This document shows, in pieces, positions 42,609 to 51,239 of a stretch of 64,000 bases of DNA (positions are counted from its first letter, which is position 1; each line of letters begins with the position of its first letter). Made by a program: the position numbers and the translations under genes. The notes under the pieces were generated by a model. It was not told where the DNA came from and searched no databases. It worked only from the letters and a program-made list of their open reading frames with translations. This DNA comes from Brevibacterium sediminis (GTDB lineage Bacteria; Actinomycetota; Actinomycetes; Actinomycetales; Brevibacteriaceae): assembly GCF_013623905.1 (NCBI RefSeq), contig NZ_JABKDD010000001.1, forward strand, positions 806,001 through 870,000, written 5' to 3'.

Positions 42609-44651
42609 TCATGACGCGGAGTCGGCCGCTGCGGCCACAGCGGGATCAGCTGCCTCAGGACGATGTCGGCCATCCTGTGACTGTTCCCGATCTTCGCCGC
42701 CCAGACGGCGATCCCACCAGTCGAGGATGGCTTCGAAGCGCTGCCTGCGGTGGCGGGGCTGCCCGGCCCGGGAGAGCTCGTGGTTCTCCCCGGGGAAGAT
42801 GAGCATCTCGGTGTCGACCCCGGATCTCTGGAGGGCCGCATAATACTGCTGTGCCTGCTCCAGCGGGCAGCGCAGATCGAGTTCCGAGTGCATCACCAAG
42901 GTCGGTGTGCCGACCTGTGGAGCGTGGGCCAGAGGTGATTGGGCCGCGATCGCCTCACTGCTGCGGCTCGTGTACTCCTCGGTGAAGAAGCGGCCGATGT
43001 CGGAGGTCCCGACGAAGCTGTCGGGGTCGAGGTAGCCGCGTTCGACGATGGCGGCGCGGAAGCGATGGTCCGCGGCGATCGTCATGGCTGTGAGATATCC
43101 CCCATACGATCCGCCCTGGATGCCCAGACGGCTGCGGTCGAGGGAGGGATCGAGGTCGAGGGCATGGTCGAGGACGGCGAGCACATCGGCCATTGCCGGA
43201 GCCGCCATGTCTCCCTGGACGGCGGTCCCCCAGCTGCGGGTCCGTCCGCCGGATCCGCGCGGGTTCGAGAACACGACGGCGTAACCTGCGGACGTGAGCA
43301 CCTGGGTCTCGTCGAACCACGAATGCGTGTATTGGGCGAAGGGCCCGCCGTGGATGTTGAGGATGACGGGGAACGGCCCGTCGCCGTGCGGTTTGGCCAG
43401 CCAGCCGGTGATCGTCCCGGAATCGCCTGGCACCCGCAGCACCTGGGGAAGGACGGAGTTCGCCGGTGCCGGATGCTCCTTGACGATGACAGAGGACCCC
43501 AGCGCCGAGGCGGCCCCGGAATCCGCGGGCCCGCCGAGGGCGATACGGCCGAGCACGGCCGGAGAGTGCGGTGTCGATCCGGTGAAGACGAGCGTTTCCT
43601 CGTCGGCGTCGAAGCCGTTGACGACGGTGGTGTCGTCGGTGAGGAACTCGAGGTCGTTCACGCCGATCTCTGCGGCGTCGAGGCCGATGCGAACGATCCG
43701 GGTGGCCCCGTCTGTGTCGACGACGGCGATGACCGCTCCCCCGTGGATCTGCGGCGGGATCGGTGCCAGCGCCACGGTCTCCGGGTCGGTCAGCCGCCTC
43801 GTGGAGCCGGTCGATACGGTGTGGATGAAGAGCCCGGGCATCTGGCCGACGAAGTCGAGTTCGTCACGGGTCAGTGCGTTGCCGATCAGCACAACGGTGT
43901 CTTCGTCGAGCCACCGGTGCAGACCGATGTCCATGGACGGCAGCTCGAGTGGCGTCGGCGCCTCTCCCCCGAGCAGCCAGACCGTCGAGCGCAGGTCGGG
44001 CTGCCCCTGGTCGGAGTGGAGCGCGGAGACCACGGACGCTCGCGTGCCGACCGGGGAGAACTGCGGATCGTGGACGTCGCTGTCCGGGGTCGTCAGCAGA
44101 GTCGACAGCGGAACTTCGGACGCCCCGCGCAGGCCCACGGTGCCGAGACCGGGTTCGGCGAGGTCGACGAGGAAGGCGCGGGCCGGACGGTCGTTCGTAT
44201 AGCCGAGGCCGTTGGCCAGGTAGGAGGCCGTGGTGATCCGGCGTGGAGCTTCTTCGGCCGCCGGAATGGCATCGTCGAGCCCGTAACGTCCGGGTTCGGC
44301 GACGCGGGCGACGTAGAGGGCCCTGGAACGGGTGTCGTCGAGGGCGAATTCGGACACGCCGAGGTGGTTGTCCGTGATCTGGTGTGCCGTCTCCAGGCTG
44401 TCGCCGACGAAGAGCTGCGGGGCGGCTTTCTTCTCCGCGCTCAGGTACCCGGACCAATTCAGGCCGCACTCTGGATTCGAGTCCGACCATGAGTGAGTCA
44501 GCCGTCTGGAGTTGTCGTCGCTCAAGGAGAACAGCTGGGAGAGGTAGCTGTTGGACTCGAGGTCGGGTCGTCGGATCGTGATGACGGCGTCGTCGCCGCG
44601 CAGCACGGGTGAGGAGTACTCGGCAAGAGTGCCGAGGTCTTCAGGATTCAT
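42609..44651 (-). CDS. S9 family prolyl oligopeptidase (acylaminoacyl-peptidase-like)
   Basis: Serine peptidase with an N-terminal beta-propeller (about residues 1-400) and a C-terminal alpha/beta hydrolase domain. The ATG at 44651 overlaps the HIT gene stop (ATGA) and has AAGGA 9 nt upstream, giving 680 residues. The oxyanion region NIHGGPFAQYTHSW, nucleophile Ser near 514 in GGSYGGY, Asp near 591 in SELDLRCP and His near 623 in GENHELSR form an intact triad, as in S9C enzymes. There is no signal peptide, so it is cytosolic. The last about 30 residues are a charged tail. Confidence 0.92.
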   Translation of the reverse strand: MNPEDLGTLAEYSSPVLRGDDAVITIRRPDLESNSYLSQLFSLSDDNSRRLTHSWSDSNPECGLNWSGYLSAEKKAAPQLFVGDSLETAHQITDNHLGVSEFALDDTRSRALYVARVAEPGRYGLDDAIPAAEEAPRRITTASYLANGLGYTNDRPARAFLVDLAEPGLGTVGLRGASEVPLSTLLTTPDSDVHDPQFSPVGTRASVVSALHSDQGQPDLRSTVWLLGGEAPTPLELPSMDIGLHRWLDEDTVVLIGNALTRDELDFVGQMPGLFIHTVSTGSTRRLTDPETVALAPIPPQIHGGAVIAVVDTDGATRIVRIGLDAAEIGVNDLEFLTDDTTVVNGFDADEETLVFTGSTPHSPAVLGRIALGGPADSGAASALGSSVIVKEHPAPANSVLPQVLRVPGDSGTITGWLAKPHGDGPFPVILNIHGGPFAQYTHSWFDETQVLTSAGYAVVFSNPRGSGGRTRSWGTAVQGDMAAPAMADVLAVLDHALDLDPSLDRSRLGIQGGSYGGYLTAMTIAADHRFRAAIVERGYLDPDSFVGTSDIGRFFTEEYTSRSSEAIAAQSPLAHAPQVGTPTLVMHSELDLRCPLEQAQQYYAALQRSGVDTEMLIFPGENHELSRAGQPRHRRQRFEAILDWWDRRLGGEDREQSQDGRHRPEAADPAVAAAADSAS

Positions 44652-45253
44652 CTGTTCCATTCCTTTTTGAGCCGTGCCTGCACATCGGCGTGCACTTGCG
44701 GCAGGGCTTTGGTCTGGGCGATCACGGGCAGGAAGTTCGCGTCTCCGCCCCAGCGCGGGACGACGTGCTGGTGCAGGTGGGCGGCGATGCCTGCGCCGGC
44801 CACGGGTCCCTGGTTCATGCCAAGGTTGAATCCGTGAGGTCCGGATACGGCCCGGATGACGCGCATCGCCTTCTGCGTGAACTCGGCGAGTTCGACGGTC
44901 TCCTCTTGGGTCAGATCCGTGTAGTCGGCCACGTGACGATAGGGGCAGATGAGCAGGTGGCCCGGGTTGTACGGGTAGAGGTTGAGCACCGCGTACACGT
45001 GCTGACCGCGGGCGACGATGAGTCCGTCCTCGTCGGTCTTCGACGGCGCAGTGCAGAACGGGCACTCCTCGGCGCGGTCGTCCTTCGGTTTGTCCTGTCC
45101 GTCGATGTAGACCATCCGGTGCGGGGTCCACAGACGCTGGAATCCGTCGGGTTCCCCGGGGAACCCGGCGGCAGCCTCGGGGTAGGGAATCCCTTCGCCG
45201 AGGCGGCCGTCCGAGTTCTCTGCTGCGGTTCGGCTGTCGTCGCCTCCGCTCAT
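44648..45253 (-). CDS. HIT-domain protein, Ap4A phosphorylase-like
   Basis: Nucleotide-binding hydrolase or phosphorylase of the HIT superfamily (201 residues). The catalytic [10 protein letters not shown] is at 159-168, and CPFC at 64-67 may bind zinc. The nearest characterised protein I know is Mycobacterium tuberculosis Rv2613c, an Ap4A phosphorylase also encoded next to thrS; the matching context supports the same role. Diadenosine tetraphosphate is a by-product of aminoacyl-tRNA synthetases, which makes the pairing sensible. It overlaps thrS and the S9 peptidase gene by 4 bp each. Confidence 0.9.
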   Translation of the reverse strand: MSGGDDSRTAAENSDGRLGEGIPYPEAAAGFPGEPDGFQRLWTPHRMVYIDGQDKPKDDRAEECPFCTAPSKTDEDGLIVARGQHVYAVLNLYPYNPGHLLICPYRHVADYTDLTQEETVELAEFTQKAMRVIRAVSGPHGFNLGMNQGPVAGAGIAAHLHQHVVPRWGGDANFLPVIAQTKALPQVHADVQARLKKEWNR

Positions 45254-47256
45254 ACCTGGGCCTTGGTCTCTATCGCGTCGAGGATCCGTCGCACCGCCTC
45301 GGCGACGGGGACGCCGTTCTCCTGTTCGCCGTTGCGGAAGCGGAAGGACACGGCACCGGCGTCGCGGTCCTCTCCGCCAGCGATGAGGGTGAAGGGCACC
45401 TTCGACTTCGAGGCGTTGCGGATCTTCTTCGGGAATCGGTCGTCGCTGTCGTCGATCTCGACGCGGACCCCGGACCTGCGCAGCTGGTCGGCCACCTCGG
45501 CGAGGTAGTCGTTGAACTCATCGGCCACGGGGATGCAGGCCACCTGCACGGGCGCCAGCCACACGGGGAAGGCACCGGCATAGTGCTCGGTGAGCACGCC
45601 GAGGAAGCGTTCGATGGAACCGAACTTCGCCGAATGGATCATCACCGGCTGTTTGCGGGAGCCGTCGGCTGCGACGTATTCGAGTCCGAAGCGCTCGGGC
45701 TGGTTGAAGTCGAGCTGGACGGTCGACATCTGCCAGGTGCGGCCGATGGCGTCGCGGGCCTGGACGGAGATCTTCGGGCCGTAGAAGGCGGCGCCGCCCG
45801 GGTCGGGGACGAGTTCGAGCCCGGTCTCCTGAGCGACCTCCTCGAGCACGCTGGTGGCTTCGGCCCACTGTTCGTCGGAGCCGATGAACTTGTCGGCCTT
45901 CTTTCCGTCCTCGTCGCGGGTGGAAAGTTCGAGGTAGAAGTCGTCGAGGCCGAAGTCGCGCAGCAGGCTGAGCACGAAGTTCAGCAGGTGGCGGATCTCC
46001 TTGCCCGCGTCTTCCTGTGCCACATAGGAGTGGGAGTCATCCTGGGTCAGGGCGCGGACCCGCGTGAGGCCATGGATGACTCCGGATGCCTCGTCACGGT
46101 AGACGGTGCCGAACTCGAACAGCCGCAGCGGCAGGTCGCGATAGGAGCGGCCTCTGGAGCGGTAGATCAGGTTGTGCATGGGGCAGTTCATGGCCTTGAG
46201 CCGGTAGGGAGTGCCCTCCTTGACGACTTCGCCGGACTCGTCGCGGACCTCGTCGACGGACATCGCCGGGAACATGTTCTCCCCGTAGTAGGGCAGGTGT
46301 CCGGAGGTGTAGTACAGCGTCTCTTTCGAGATGTGCGGGGTCCCGACGTATTCGAAGCCCTCGTCGATATGACGGGCGCGGACGTAGTCCTCCATCTCGC
46401 GTTTGATGACCCCGCCCTTGGGGTGGAAGACGGGCAGGCCGGAGCCGAGCTCTTCGGGGAACGAGAACAGGTCCATCTCGGCACCGAGCTTGCGATGGTC
46501 GCGACGCTCGGCTTCGGCGATGCGGTCTTGGTAGGCCTTGAGGTCGTCCTTCGACGCCCAGGCGGTTCCGTAGACGCGCTGCAGGCTCGCATTCGCCTGG
46601 TCGCCGCGCCAATAGGCCGCCGAGGATCGGGTGATGGCGAAGCCGTTGCCGATGAGCTTGGTGTTGGGCAGGTGGGGGCCGCGGCAGAGGTCCTGCCAGA
46701 CGACCTCGCCCTTGCGGTCAACGTTCTCGTAGACGGTGAGTTCACCGCCGCCGACCTCGACAGAGGTCTCCTCGTCGCCGCCCTTGCCCTTGTCGTTGAT
46801 GAGTTCGAGCTTGTACGGTTCGTCGGCCATCCGCTCGCGGGCTTCCTCTTCGGAGACGACGACGCGGTTGAAGGTCTGACCGGACTTGACGATCTGGGCG
46901 GCCTTCTTCTGAATCGCCTTGAGGTCCTCAGGGGTGAAGGGTTCGGCGGCGTCGAAATCGAAGTAGTAGCCGTCGGTGATGTAGGGCCCGATGCCGAGCT
47001 TGGTTCCGGGGAAGAGCTCCTGGACGGCCTGAGCGGTGACGTGACCGGTGGAGTGGCGCAGGATGTCGAGTCCGGCGTCGGAGTCGATGGTGATCGGAGC
47101 GATCCGGTCTCCTGACTGCAGCTCGCGGCTGAGGTCGGCGGGTTCGCCGTTCAGCCACATGGCGACGACTGTGCGGTCGGTGGAGAAGATCTCCGTTCCG
47201 GTCAGACCCTCTTTCCAGGGAATGCTTTCGCCCGCGCAGTCGATGCTGTCTGCCAC
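45250..47256 (-). CDS. thrS: Threonyl-tRNA synthetase
   Basis: Charges tRNA-Thr. It has 668 residues. An N-terminal TGS domain covers about 1-65. The editing domain contains [19 protein letters not shown], including the HxxxH-type pair, and a downstream Cys-containing [11 protein letters not shown]. The catalytic domain has the zinc Cys in [22 protein letters not shown], and ends with the anticodon-binding domain from about 560. The GTG follows GGAGAAG. It leads the thrS-HIT-S9 peptidase operon. Confidence 0.97.
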   Translation of the reverse strand: MADSIDCAGESIPWKEGLTGTEIFSTDRTVVAMWLNGEPADLSRELQSGDRIAPITIDSDAGLDILRHSTGHVTAQAVQELFPGTKLGIGPYITDGYYFDFDAAEPFTPEDLKAIQKKAAQIVKSGQTFNRVVVSEEEARERMADEPYKLELINDKGKGGDEETSVEVGGGELTVYENVDRKGEVVWQDLCRGPHLPNTKLIGNGFAITRSSAAYWRGDQANASLQRVYGTAWASKDDLKAYQDRIAEAERRDHRKLGAEMDLFSFPEELGSGLPVFHPKGGVIKREMEDYVRARHIDEGFEYVGTPHISKETLYYTSGHLPYYGENMFPAMSVDEVRDESGEVVKEGTPYRLKAMNCPMHNLIYRSRGRSYRDLPLRLFEFGTVYRDEASGVIHGLTRVRALTQDDSHSYVAQEDAGKEIRHLLNFVLSLLRDFGLDDFYLELSTRDEDGKKADKFIGSDEQWAEATSVLEEVAQETGLELVPDPGGAAFYGPKISVQARDAIGRTWQMSTVQLDFNQPERFGLEYVAADGSRKQPVMIHSAKFGSIERFLGVLTEHYAGAFPVWLAPVQVACIPVADEFNDYLAEVADQLRRSGVRVEIDDSDDRFPKKIRNASKSKVPFTLIAGGEDRDAGAVSFRFRNGEQENGVPVAEAVRRILDAIETKAQV

Positions 47257-47319
47257 TGATCTTCTCCGTTCGTCATGTGTTCATTCGACCGGCCCTTTCG
47301 GTGGGCTGGTCATCCTCAG

Positions 47320-47346
47320 ATTCTAGTACCAATTCGCTTGTGACAA
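47320..47346 (-). promoter_or_regulatory. Possible thrS promoter
   Basis: On the minus strand TTGTCA (47341-47346) and TAGAAT (47320-47325) are both near consensus, but only 15 bp apart, shorter than ideal. The region between the upstream terminator and thrS contains nothing better. Confidence 0.35.
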
Positions 47347-47352
47347 ATCAGT

Positions 47353-47380
47353 TGGGTGGCAGTCGAATGACTGCCACCCA
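47353..47380 (-). terminator. Terminator after the Q/N-rich membrane protein gene
   Basis: A perfect 12-bp stem (TGGGTGGCAGTC with GACTGCCACCCA) with a 4-nt loop lies about 70 bp after the gene stop. It is followed on the minus strand by AACTGATTTG, only weakly U-rich. Confidence 0.6.
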
Positions 47381-47452
47381 CACTGAGTCTGTCGAAGCCT
47401 GTGCCCGGGGCGTCAGGGCCGAAAGGGCCTTGTCACCTCGGGGAACAGGGTG

Positions 47453-48766
47453 TCACTGCTTGTAGAACTCGAAGTCAGTGCCCTTGCCGAGGTCGTCGAT
47501 GAGTTCGAGCTTGAGGTGCATGCCATCGATTTCGGCCTTGGGGACGGCGTAGGCGAATTCATAGGTCGTTTCGCCGCCGGCAGGAACCGGATCGGTGAAG
47601 GCCAGAGAGCCCTTGTAGTTTCCGCCGTCGAAGACGTCGTCATATTCCGTGCTGCCGCCGTTGTTGGCAGTCAGGTTCGTGAGAGTCATCTCGACATCGG
47701 AGCTCGAGTTGTTCTTCACGGTCATCGTCACGATGGCGATCTCACCATTGGTCGATTCGGCTCCGGAGGCGGACGACGATGCGGTGCCCTCGCGGACACT
47801 GATCTGGGCAGTGACGTCGGTGCCGATCTCGACCTCGCCGGCCTGAGCAGGAGCGGCGTCTCCGCCGTCGGAGCCGCCGGAGCCCTGGCTCGGATCCTGT
47901 CCAGCACCCTGGCTCGGGTCGGCGGGGGCGGATGAGCTGGCAGCCTCTTCGGCTGCGTTGAAGATGAAGGCACCGAACATGACGGTCGCGACGATCGAGA
48001 TGATCGCGATGACTACCGAGAGAAAACCGAGGACGATACCGGTGATGTTGAGGCCCTTGTTGCTGGCCAAGTTCTTCTTGACCGCGGAGAGCCCGACGAA
48101 GCCGAAGATCACCGCTGCGATACCGAAGATCGCGCCGATACCGAAGAAGAACGATCCGAGGACGCCGACGATGCCGCCGATGAGGGCGAGGATGCCCCAG
48201 ATGTTCTTCGAGGTGTTGCCGCCCGACCCGGATGGGTACTGGCCGTAGCCGGAGTTGGGATTGGCCGGAATGAACTGATCGGAGGATCCGTCGGCACCGG
48301 CGTAGGCCGGCTGCTGACCATACTGGTTGGCGTCGTATCCCTGCGCGTTGGTGTCGTAGGGGTTCTGTCCGTACTGGTTGTCCCCGTACTGATTCTGGTC
48401 AGGCTGACCCTGACCGTACTGGTTCTGATTGTTCGGGTCCTGGCCGTACTGGTTCTGGCCATACTGATTCTGATCGTTCGACGCACCGTAGTTCGGCTGG
48501 GAGCCGTACTGGGGAGCCTGCTGTCCGTACTGCTGCGAGCCGTCGTTGCCGCCCTGACCGTAGTTCGGCTGCGAACCATTGGGCTGGTCGCCCGACGATC
48601 CGTACTGCTGACCGGGCTGCCCCGAACCGTACTGACCGGGCTGCTGACCGGCATTCTGATCGTTGCCGTAGTTGGGGGCATTCGGCGGCTGGTTGTTCGG
48701 GTTCTGCCCGTTGGGGTTGTTGGGCGAACCGTCACCCGAACCGTACGGGTTCTGAGGAGTAGACAT
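47453..48766 (-). CDS. Membrane protein with Q/N-rich N-terminus, DUF4190-like membrane region and DUF4352-like domain
   Basis: A 437-residue protein in three parts. Residues 1-about 185 are low-complexity, rich in Gln, Asn, Gly and Tyr with repeated NQYGQ-type units. Residues about 187-275 hold two hydrophobic hairpins of Gly/Ile/Val/Phe with NKGLNITGIVLG between, as in DUF4190 proteins. After an acidic Ser/Gly/Asp linker, about 315-437 form a beta-rich domain (VKNNSSSDVEMTLTNL) like the DUF4352/telokin-type domain, predicted outside the cell. It is probably a cell-envelope protein; the ligand is unknown. The DNA of the first part is itself repetitive. Confidence 0.85.
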   Translation of the reverse strand: MSTPQNPYGSGDGSPNNPNGQNPNNQPPNAPNYGNDQNAGQQPGQYGSGQPGQQYGSSGDQPNGSQPNYGQGGNDGSQQYGQQAPQYGSQPNYGASNDQNQYGQNQYGQDPNNQNQYGQGQPDQNQYGDNQYGQNPYDTNAQGYDANQYGQQPAYAGADGSSDQFIPANPNSGYGQYPSGSGGNTSKNIWGILALIGGIVGVLGSFFFGIGAIFGIAAVIFGFVGLSAVKKNLASNKGLNITGIVLGFLSVVIAIISIVATVMFGAFIFNAAEEAASSSAPADPSQGAGQDPSQGSGGSDGGDAAPAQAGEVEIGTDVTAQISVREGTASSSASGAESTNGEIAIVTMTVKNNSSSDVEMTLTNLTANNGGSTEYDDVFDGGNYKGSLAFTDPVPAGGETTYEFAYAVPKAEIDGMHLKLELIDDLGKGTDFEFYKQ

Positions 48767-48898
48767 AGGTGCTCCGAGTCATCGTCGTTTAGTACAACAC
48801 CTAGCGTACTAGCAAACCCCTTTGATACCGCATGCTGACCGCGTTTCAGTCCTGGAACACGGTGAACTAAACGTACACAATCCAGTTTCGCGGGTTCA

Positions 48899-48956
48899 GC
48901 CCAGCTTAGAGTGAACAGCCCTGTTTCAAACATAGGCTATTCGCCCAAAAGTGAGC
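48899..48956. repeat. Palindromic intergenic repeat, copy 2
   Basis: The second copy of the element at 22310-22367, same length and orientation. The centre CTGTTT-C-AAACAT and the arm GGCTATTCGCC are best kept; the outer arms (GCCCAGC and GTGAGC) have decayed. It lies between the terminator of the tRNA operon and the promoter of the Q/N-rich membrane protein gene. Confidence 0.7.
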
Positions 48957-48987
48957 TATTGCGAAAGAAACTCAAGCGTGAATGCAC

Positions 48988-49016
48988 GAAGCCCCGAGTG
49001 GAACACTCGGGGCTTC
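48988..49016 (-). terminator. Terminator of the tRNA operon
   Basis: A perfect 13-bp stem (GAAGCCCCGAGTG with CACTCGGGGCTTC) and a 3-nt loop lie 5 bp after the last tRNA gene on the minus strand. Confidence 0.75.
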
Positions 49017-49021
49017 TTCTG

Positions 49022-49093
49022 TGCGCGATACTGGGATCGAACCAGTGACCTCTTCCGTGTCAGGGAAGCGCGCTACCGCTGCGCCAATCGCGC
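49022..49093 (-). tRNA. tRNA-Val (GAC)
   Basis: Acceptor GCGCGAT pairs with ATCGCGC, followed by discriminator A; CCA is not encoded. The anticodon loop CUGACAC gives anticodon GAC, and the T loop is GGTTCGATCCC-like. 72 nt. It differs from the neighbouring tRNA-Val (CAC) at only two bases, both in the anticodon loop. Confidence 0.95.
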
Positions 49094-49130
49094 TCTATTC
49101 ATTTGTTGCACCGGAACCCGAGGGTCCCTG

Positions 49131-49202
49131 TGCGCGATACTGGGATCGAACCAGTGACCTCTTCCGTGTGAAGGAAGCGCGCTACCGCTGCGCCAATCGC
49201 GC
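49131..49202 (-). tRNA. tRNA-Val (CAC)
   Basis: Same body as the neighbouring tRNA-Val. The anticodon loop is UUCACAC with anticodon CAC for GUG codons. 72 nt, discriminator A, no encoded CCA. GUG and GUC are expected to be the main valine codons in this GC-rich genome. Confidence 0.95.
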
Positions 49203-49232
49203 TGGTCAACCGACATTCCTGCCGGTCATCCG

Positions 49233-49303
49233 AGGTGGCGACGGGATTCGAACCCGTGTATACGGCTTTGCAGGCCGCTGCCTCGCCTCTCGGCCACGCC
49301 ACC
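49233..49303 (-). tRNA. tRNA-Cys (GCA)
   Basis: Acceptor GGTGGCG pairs with CGCCACC, with discriminator U as expected for tRNA-Cys. The anticodon loop CUGCAAA gives GCA. 71 nt with a normal TTCGAAT T loop. Confidence 0.95.
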
Positions 49304-49329
49304 GCCAAGGCAGTGCCATGACGCCTCCG

Positions 49330-49402
49330 AGCGGATGACGGGACTCGAACCCGCGACCCTCACCTTGGCAAGGTGATGCTCTACCAACTGAGCCACATCC
49401 GC
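49330..49402 (-). tRNA. tRNA-Gly (GCC)
   Basis: Acceptor GCGGATG pairs with CATCCGC, with discriminator U. The anticodon loop UUGCCAA gives GCC. 73 nt. It is the first tRNA of the minus-strand array Gly-Cys-Val-Val. Confidence 0.95.
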
Positions 49403-49441
49403 ATTTTTCGCTGCCCGGTTTCCCTGGCAACGAGATATAAC

Positions 49442-49468
49442 TCTATACGCAGGTAGCGGCTTACGCAA
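49442..49468 (-). promoter_or_regulatory. Possible promoter of the tRNA array
   Basis: The minus strand has TTGCGT (49463-49468) and TATAGA (49442-49447), 15 bp apart, about 40 bp before tRNA-Gly in an AT-richer stretch. Confidence 0.4.
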
Positions 49469-49526
49469 AATCAGAATCGGGTGATCGTGGTCACACGCAT
49501 CGATCAAGCTTTCAGGGTCACCATCT

Positions 49527-49532
49527 TATAGT
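49527..49532 (+). promoter_or_regulatory. -10 box placing the PGPGW gene transcript start at its GTG
   Basis: TATAGT is followed by 6 nt and then the GTG at 49539. There is no Shine-Dalgarno sequence, so the mRNA is probably leaderless. The -35 region is not recognisable. Confidence 0.55.
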
Positions 49533-49538
49533 GGTTGG

Positions 49539-50015
49539 GTGAATGCAGAGAGCCCGCAGACCCGCCCGAAAGGCTGGTTGTCACGCCACCACCGACAAGG
49601 TCCCCGACCGTGGCGGAAACTGCGTCTGGGGTTCCTCCGCTGGCGGCGCACAGTGCTGGCCAACCCTCACACCGCACGCCTCTATCGCACCATCGTCGGC
49701 GGCCTCGGCACACTCGTCGTGCTCATCGGACTCGCTCTCGTTCCACTGCCCGGCCCCGGTTGGCTCATCGTCATCATCGGCCTGTTCATCATCTCCAGCG
49801 AGTTCCACTGGGCTCAGCGGCTTCTGCGCTTCGTTAGGGACAACGTCGAACGCTGGACGCATTGGATCATGGCGCAGCCCCTATGGGTGCGATGGACCAC
49901 CGGGGCCGTGACAGCCGCCTTCGTGGCTGTGATCGTGTGGCTCACCCTGAAACTCACCGGCCTGCCCGATTGGGTCCCGGACCTGCGTCTCTTCGACGTG
50001 ATCGGCCTGCACTGA
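49539..50015 (+). CDS. TIGR02611/PGPGW family membrane protein
   Basis: A 158-residue membrane protein of an actinobacterial family named for its PGPGW motif. A basic cytosolic N-terminus (about 1-48) is followed by two closely spaced hydrophobic segments around VVLIGLALVPLPGPGWLIVI, with the motif near residues 70-75, and a third segment at about 122-140. Function is unknown. The GTG start sits 6 nt after a TATAGT box. It converges on zapE, and the two share a hairpin terminator. Confidence 0.85.
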   Translation: MNAESPQTRPKGWLSRHHRQGPRPWRKLRLGFLRWRRTVLANPHTARLYRTIVGGLGTLVVLIGLALVPLPGPGWLIVIIGLFIISSEFHWAQRLLRFVRDNVERWTHWIMAQPLWVRWTTGAVTAAFVAVIVWLTLKLTGLPDWVPDLRLFDVIGLH

Positions 50016-50023
50016 GAGACGAC

Positions 50024-50064
50024 CGACGCCCGTCCCACCTTCATCAGAGGTGCGACGGGCGTCG
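50024..50064. terminator. Bidirectional terminator between the PGPGW gene and zapE
   Basis: An 11-bp outer stem (CGACGCCCGTC with GACGGGCGTCG), one mismatch, then a 5-bp inner stem and a short loop. It starts 8 bp after one stop codon and ends 13 bp before the other, so it can serve both converging genes. Confidence 0.8.
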
Positions 50065-50077
50065 ATGGTTTCTCGGC

Positions 50078-51085
50078 TCAGGACGACAGAGCGGTCAGTC
50101 GTGAGAGGCAGCGCATGTACTTCTTCTTGTATCCGCCGGCCAGCGATTCTTCAGTGAAGACCTTGTCGAGAGCGGCACCGGAGTTGATGATGTGCACATT
50201 GCGGTCGTAGAGCCGGTCGACGAGCGCCACGAAGCGCAGAGCCACGCTCTCGTTGTCGATCGTGCGCACGTTCTCCCACACAGCCGCGTCGATTCCGTCG
50301 ACCATCCGCCCGTAACGTGAAGGGTGAACGGTGGACAGGTGGCTGAGCAGCGCGGAGAAGTCATCGCGAGCCACAACTCCGTCAAGCTGGCTCGCCGCCG
50401 AATCGAGTTCGGATTCCGGCAACGGGTCGGCTGGAGCGGTCAACTCACGGGCACGATAGTCCTTGCCGTCGATGCGATAGACCTCGAACTGATCGGCCAG
50501 CGCCTGAATCTCACGCAGGAAGTCCTGAGCGGCGAAGCGCCCCTCCCCCAGAGACCCGGGCAGAGTGTTCGATGTCGCAATGATCTTCACTCCGGCGTCG
50601 GTGAGTTCACGCATCAGCCGGGACATGAGCACGGTGTCGCCGGGATCGTCGAGTTCGAATTCGTCGACGCAGACGAGCTTCATCTTCGACAGGTCGTCGC
50701 GAGCCCGGGCGAAGCCCAAGGCCCCGACGAGGTTCGTGTATTCGACGAAGGTGCCGAAGGTCGCCGGCTTCTCGTTGGCATGCCAGGCCGAAGCCAACAG
50801 GTGAGTCTTGCCGACACCGTAGCCGCCGTCGAGGTAGACGCCCTTGGCACCAGAGCTTCCCTTCGAGAACAGCTTGCCGAAGAATCCCTTGTCGGTCGAG
50901 CGCTGGGTGAATTCCCGCAGCTTGTTCCGTGCCTCTTCCTGCGAGGGCTCCGCGGGGTCGGTGCGGTAGCTGTCGAAGGACACGTCCTCGAACTGAGGCG
51001 GCGGCACGAGACCTGCGATGAGCTCTTCGGGGGCAACCTGTGGGGATCGGTCGCTCAGTGCGACCAGAGTCTGCTCGGCATTCAC
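50078..51085 (-). CDS. zapE: Cell division protein ZapE (AFG1-like ATPase)
   Basis: P-loop ATPase of the AFG1/ZapE family (335 residues). E. coli ZapE associates with the Z-ring; the yeast relative acts on mitochondrial proteins. Walker A GGYGVGKTH is near residue 88, Walker B reads LVCVDEFELDDPGD with sensor IATSNTLPGSLGEGRF following. The C-terminal end RLYDRNVHIINSG is typical. The GTG start is 7 nt downstream of a TAGACT -10 box with no ribosome binding site, so a leaderless message is likely. Confidence 0.92.
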   Translation of the reverse strand: MNAEQTLVALSDRSPQVAPEELIAGLVPPPQFEDVSFDSYRTDPAEPSQEEARNKLREFTQRSTDKGFFGKLFSKGSSGAKGVYLDGGYGVGKTHLLASAWHANEKPATFGTFVEYTNLVGALGFARARDDLSKMKLVCVDEFELDDPGDTVLMSRLMRELTDAGVKIIATSNTLPGSLGEGRFAAQDFLREIQALADQFEVYRIDGKDYRARELTAPADPLPESELDSAASQLDGVVARDDFSALLSHLSTVHPSRYGRMVDGIDAAVWENVRTIDNESVALRFVALVDRLYDRNVHIINSGAALDKVFTEESLAGGYKKKYMRCLSRLTALSS

Positions 51086-51092
51086 TCGGCCT

Positions 51093-51098
51093 AGTCTA
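51093..51098 (-). promoter_or_regulatory. -10 box just upstream of zapE
   Basis: TAGACT on the minus strand ends 7 nt before the GTG at 51085. The spacing puts the transcript start at the start codon. Confidence 0.5.
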
Positions 51099-51239
51099 AG
51101 GCAGGCTCGAGTGCCCGGTTCAACTCGGGCCCAATAGGGTGGTGCCCGTCACAGGCAACGCATCCGCGGCGCTCCCGCCGTCCGTCCACCGCCCCGCCGG
51201 CGAGTTGTTCGCATCACCAGCGGCGACCGACCCGGCAGA

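Noticed and set aside
42609..45131. Extended start of the S9 peptidase giving an 840-residue protein
   Set aside because: The extension overlaps the HIT gene in another frame; the ATG at 44651 has the ATGA overlap and a ribosome binding site.
47257..47380. Possible T-box or attenuator before thrS
   Set aside because: The only hairpin belongs to the end of the upstream gene; no T-box sequence and no alternative structure is visible.
48250..48760. Repetitive DNA that at first looks like a repeat array or CRISPR
   Set aside because: The repeats are in frame, irregular and encode NQYGQ-type units of one protein; there are no unique spacers.
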